In this document: piece after piece, positions 61,389 to 64,000 of the stretch
Numbering within the stretch: position 1 is the first letter of the stretch
Layout of the letters: each line of letters opens with the position of its first letter
DNA from: Halomonas sp. HAL1
GTDB taxonomy: Bacteria > Pseudomonadota > Gammaproteobacteria > Pseudomonadales > Halomonadaceae
DNA: 64,000 nucleotides
Direction of reading: 5' to 3'
NCBI RefSeq assembly: GCF_030544485.1
Contig: NZ_CP130610.1
Location: 930,001-994,000 of the forward strand
Position numbers and translations under genes: made by a program
Notes under the pieces: model-generated
The model's database searches: none
Told to the model about the DNA's origin: nothing
The model's input: the letters and a program-made list of their open reading frames with translations, nothing else

Positions 61389-62105
61389 CTATACAAACGC
61401 GAGGAAGCGCGTGAGCAGGCTGGCTGCGTCTGATGCGTCAGTCACCTCCGCTGACAGGCTTGCAGGGTTCTCACCCTGGTCGCGCAAGACGGCGCGTTGA
61501 CGCTCTATATAGGCGCGCATGACGGGCACGCTGAACTCGGGGTGGAACTGTACGCTCCATTGGCGCGGGCCATAGCGCAGCGCTTGATGGGCGTCGTGGC
61601 TATTGTGGGCCAGCACAGTGCAGCCGTGAGGCGCCTGCATGACCGACTGCGCATGGGAAAGGTGCGCCGCAAAACTTTCCGGTAATTGGCTAAATAACGG
61701 GTCTTGTTGGCCGGCCAGCGTCAGCCGCACTGTATGCGTGCCCGACTCGCGGCCCGCTGGGTGGTAATCGCTGACACCGCCAAAAGCGGCGGCCATGAGT
61801 TGATGACCATAGCAAACGCCCAGCATGGGCGTATCGTTTGCCAACGCCTCTTGCAGCCATGGTTTAAGTGCTTCGCTCCAGGGCTCTGCATCGCTAACCA
61901 TGCTATGCGAGCCAGTGATCAGTATGCCTGCCAAGGTGTCTAGAGCGGGTGGGGTAGGGTTGCGTCGCGCGTCCCACACCTGTACCTCTAAATGCGCAGG
62001 TAGGGCAGTACTAAGCTGCTTTTCAAATAGCGTTTCAAAGTCGCCGTGCTGGTCGACGACTTCTGGATAAGCATCGCCGGTTTTAACGATTAATACACAG
62101 GCCAT
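61389..62105 (-). CDS. Class-I glutamine amidotransferase-like protein (GuaA N-domain type)
   Basis: 238 aa from the ATG at 62105 (GAGGGAG upstream). The triad is complete: nucleophile Cys in MLGVCYGHQLMA, His in SVQFHPEFS and the following Glu. It resembles stand-alone GATase-1 proteins annotated as GMP-synthase homologues. There is no ATP-PPase domain. Either it supplies ammonia to a partner or it is a gamma-glutamyl hydrolase. Another GATase and an amidoligase-like gene lie within 2 kb. Confidence 0.88.
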   Translation of the reverse strand: MACVLIVKTGDAYPEVVDQHGDFETLFEKQLSTALPAHLEVQVWDARRNPTPPALDTLAGILITGSHSMVSDAEPWSEALKPWLQEALANDTPMLGVCYGHQLMAAAFGGVSDYHPAGRESGTHTVRLTLAGQQDPLFSQLPESFAAHLSHAQSVMQAPHGCTVLAHNSHDAHQALRYGPRQWSVQFHPEFSVPVMRAYIERQRAVLRDQGENPASLSAEVTDASDAASLLTRFLAFV

Positions 62106-62241
62106 ATCACTCCCTCGGTACGATGAAACGCAAATGTTAAACAAAGGTCTTTCAGGAAGAGCACAAAGGCATGATGATAGCCTACCATGGCCTCTTGGAT
62201 GGTAAGAATTCATTCGTTATTAACGACATAAGGAAACGACA

Positions 62242-62742
62242 ATGCAACAAATTACCCGTGCGGGCGAGCCGCTGGATGTGGCTGGCACACTGCCTGCTAA
62301 AGATCAGGCAGCACCGGAAATGACGCTGACCAACACTGAGCTGCAAGACGTTACGCTTGCGACCTATGCGGGCAAGCGTAAGGTGCTTAATATTATTCCC
62401 AGTGTGGATACGCCTACCTGCGCGATGTCGACGCGTCGCTTTAACGAACTGGCCTCTAACCTTGCTGACACCGTGGTATTGGTAGTTTCGGCTGATTTAC
62501 CCTTCGCTGCCAAACGCTTCTGCGGTGCAGAAGGACTGGATAATGTTGAAACGCTGTCTACTTTCCGCCACCCAGAGTTTCGTGAAGACTGGGGCGTCGC
62601 GTTGTGTAATAACTCGATGGAGGGGCTGTGTGCCCGTGCGGTAGTGGTGCTGGATGCCGATAATCGCGTGCTACACAGTGAGTTGGTAAGCGAGCTGAAA
62701 AACGAACCAGATTACGACGCAGCGTTAGCCGTCTTGAGCTGA
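62242..62742 (+). CDS. tpx: Thiol peroxidase (atypical 2-Cys peroxiredoxin)
   Basis: 166 aa, like E. coli Tpx (168). Peroxidatic C60 is in DTPTCAMSTRRFN and resolving C94 in AKRFCGAEGL. It reduces H2O2 and alkyl hydroperoxides with thioredoxin. AAGGAAACGAC upstream. Its 3' end overlaps the convergent GATase gene by 18 bp. Confidence 0.96.
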   Translation: MQQITRAGEPLDVAGTLPAKDQAAPEMTLTNTELQDVTLATYAGKRKVLNIIPSVDTPTCAMSTRRFNELASNLADTVVLVVSADLPFAAKRFCGAEGLDNVETLSTFRHPEFREDWGVALCNNSMEGLCARAVVVLDADNRVLHSELVSELKNEPDYDAALAVLS

Positions 62743-63423
62743 CAGCAGGCGTTTTCTAGCATGACGTCGTGAAGCCGTCACCAGCGCGCGAATCAAGCGC
62801 TGCTGGGGGCGGTTGAAAATCAGCCATTCGGGGTGCCACTGCACGCCAATCAAAAACTCATGTTCACGTGACTCGATGCCCTGTACCAAGCCGTCCCGGT
62901 CGCGGGCGACAATCTCTATCCCTTTGCCTGCGCCATAAACAGCTTGGTGATGCAGGCTGTTAACCCGGCACCACGTCACGCCGAGCAATCGGTGTAGTTT
63001 ACTCGCGCCGACAATATCGACGGTTTTGCGCGGCAGTACCGTACGGCGTCGTTTTAGCCCTTCATGCGTGGTGTAAATATCCGGGTCTAGAGTGCCACCT
63101 AGGTGGACGTTGATTAATTGTGCCCCCCGGCAAATGCCCAGCACGGGCGTATGCAGCGGAATAAACCGTTCAAGCAGCGCAAGCTCCAATTCATCCCGTG
63201 CCGGGTCGAGACGTACATCCAGCTGCACTTCGCCACCGTAAAGGTGGGCCTGAATATCATCACCGCCACCAATGATTAATCCATCTAAATGGTCAGGCTG
63301 GGGGCGTGAAGGCGATAACCGCAGCGGTTTGCCGCCATGGCGCCAGACGGCGAACCAATCAAACCACCATGCTAAGTGGCTTTTGCGGTCAGAGGTGGTT
63401 ATTCCGATAAGCGGCCGAGACAT
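62725..63423 (-). CDS. Gamma-glutamyl-gamma-aminobutyrate hydrolase family (class-I GATase)
   Basis: 232 aa. PuuD-like peptidase C26: GLIIGGGDDIQAHLYGG, nucleophile Cys in LGICRGAQLINVHLGG and His/Glu in GVQWHPEW. The conserved NSLHHQAV is present. It hydrolyses gamma-glutamyl amides. It lies 70 nt downstream of an amidoligase-like gene on the same strand. Such amidoligase-plus-GATase pairs are a known gene arrangement for making and removing gamma-glutamyl amide tags. That suggests a product other than putrescine catabolism, since no puu genes are here. Confidence 0.88.
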   Translation of the reverse strand: MSRPLIGITTSDRKSHLAWWFDWFAVWRHGGKPLRLSPSRPQPDHLDGLIIGGGDDIQAHLYGGEVQLDVRLDPARDELELALLERFIPLHTPVLGICRGAQLINVHLGGTLDPDIYTTHEGLKRRRTVLPRKTVDIVGASKLHRLLGVTWCRVNSLHHQAVYGAGKGIEIVARDRDGLVQGIESREHEFLIGVQWHPEWLIFNRPQQRLIRALVTASRRHARKRLLSAQDG

Positions 63424-63493
63424 GCAGGTGGTTACTCACTGTGGCAAGAAATAAAGTTGAAAAATGTGAAGTCGAAAATGAGACATTAAAAAA

Positions 63494-64000
63494 TTAGCGC
63501 TCACGACGCAGCCAACGGCCCAGTTTCTCTTTTACGCGGGTCAGCATCGGTCGGTTATGTTCGGCAATATACTCAGCGCAGCGAGCGAGCAGCACCTCCG
63601 AGTTAGCGGCAAGTTTCTCAACTTCCACCCAGCGGTTCCACTCCATTGCCGAGCCCCAACCCGGTTGGGAAAGTTGGGCGTTGGGTAAGCGATAGTGAAA
63701 AGTGGGGCGTGGTTTCGTGAGTTGAGCATGCAGCAACTCATGGCCATGGTCAGGGCGCAGATAAGCAAACAGCGGCAACATATCCAGCTCACGGTTGCGC
63801 GTTGGATTATGATGCAGGTAGTCGTCAATCAAGGTATCCAGATCAGGTGAGTAGCGGCTATCCAGGACCTTTAGCGCGTATGCTTTGTGAAAGGGGTTGG
63901 CATGGGGCAGCACCTCGCGGGTAATATCGACTTTAATTTCATCGCGCAGCCATCCGGCAAGTAATAAATACGCGCGCAGCATGGCAAGCAAATAGTCGGC
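63494..64000 (-). CDS. C-terminal part of a putative amidoligase family protein
   Basis: Open at the right edge. The visible 168 residues are an all-helical C-terminal domain with WLRDEIKVDITREVLPHANPF, then LDSRYSPDLDTLIDDYLHHNPTRNRELDMLPLFAYL. As I recall this pattern matches the end of the PF12224 amidoligase family, which has a glutamine-synthetase-like ATP fold further upstream. Pairing with a class-I GATase supports it. The nucleotide-binding part cannot be seen here, so the call is provisional. Confidence 0.5.
   Translation of the reverse strand, partial: ADYLLAMLRAYLLLAGWLRDEIKVDITREVLPHANPFHKAYALKVLDSRYSPDLDTLIDDYLHHNPTRNRELDMLPLFAYLRPDHGHELLHAQLTKPRPTFHYRLPNAQLSQPGWGSAMEWNRWVEVEKLAANSEVLLARCAEYIAEHNRPMLTRVKEKLGRWLRRER

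Overview
The window looks like a chromosomal segment of a Halomonas-type (Halomonadaceae) gammaproteobacterium. This rests on moderate-to-high GC, the protein flavour throughout, a Pseudomonas/Halomonas-style nirBD-nasA-cobA cluster with a linked phosphatase-kinase, tripartite tricarboxylate (TctABC) uptake, CZB chemoreceptor proteins and SpeG/ArfA proteins of gammaproteobacterial type. No rRNA, tRNA, CRISPR array, IS element or phage was recognised. The placement is by recollection of families, not by search.

Layout. 0-0.65 kb: decayed AAA-ATPase-like gene. 0.7-4.5 kb: cytochrome b561, siderophore-interacting reductase and a fused FhuB-type permease around a Fur-like box. 4.6-10.2 kb: ArgO/LysE exporter, threonine aldolase, a frameshifted FAD oxidoreductase, SpeG, two tiny paralogous proteins, a broken alpha/beta hydrolase and a metallophosphoesterase. 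10.4-16.7 kb: AGCS symporter, MocR regulator with divergent MFS transporter, CDF transporter and alpha/beta hydrolase. 16.7-28.1 kb: nitrate/nitrite assimilation (nirD, nirB and an FAD reductase leftwards; nasA, cobA, nirC and a PP2C-kinase rightwards). 28.2-31.9 kb: DkgB, ArfA, a DUF1127-like protein and an ABC exporter. 32-38.8 kb: tctCBA-GGT operon, paired chromate-transporter halves and a GntR regulator. 38.9-46.7 kb: DUF1415, chemoreceptor, GNAT, LLM oxidoreductase, SDR, then narK and nasR. 47-50.5 kb: patatin, truncated chemoreceptor and CZB protein. 50.7-55 kb: cell-wall block (two L,D-transpeptidases and an M23 endopeptidase). 55.4-64 kb: LysR, YqjG, PRC-barrel, CsbD, DEAD-box helicase, endonuclease V, two class-I glutamine amidotransferases, Tpx and a partial amidoligase-like protein.

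The most coherent system is nitrate assimilation. The intergene between the nir and nas operons holds an NtrC-like site, two divergent sigma54-like promoters, and on each side a leader RNA with hexaloop hairpins followed by an intrinsic terminator. Both leaders share the 10-mer GGCAACGACG entering the terminator stem. The matching regulator, a NIT-ANTAR protein (NasR), lies 22 kb away behind narK, whose own upstream region shows a sigma54-like promoter and similar hairpins. NarK and NirC would import nitrate and nitrite, NasA and NirBD reduce them to ammonium, and CobA supplies siroheme precursor.

Other themes are gene decay (four damaged loci), short tandem duplications inside at least four coding sequences and in two intergenes, an arfA gene with a hairpin across its stop codon, and a 65-bp cruciform-like element at 29.8 kb.
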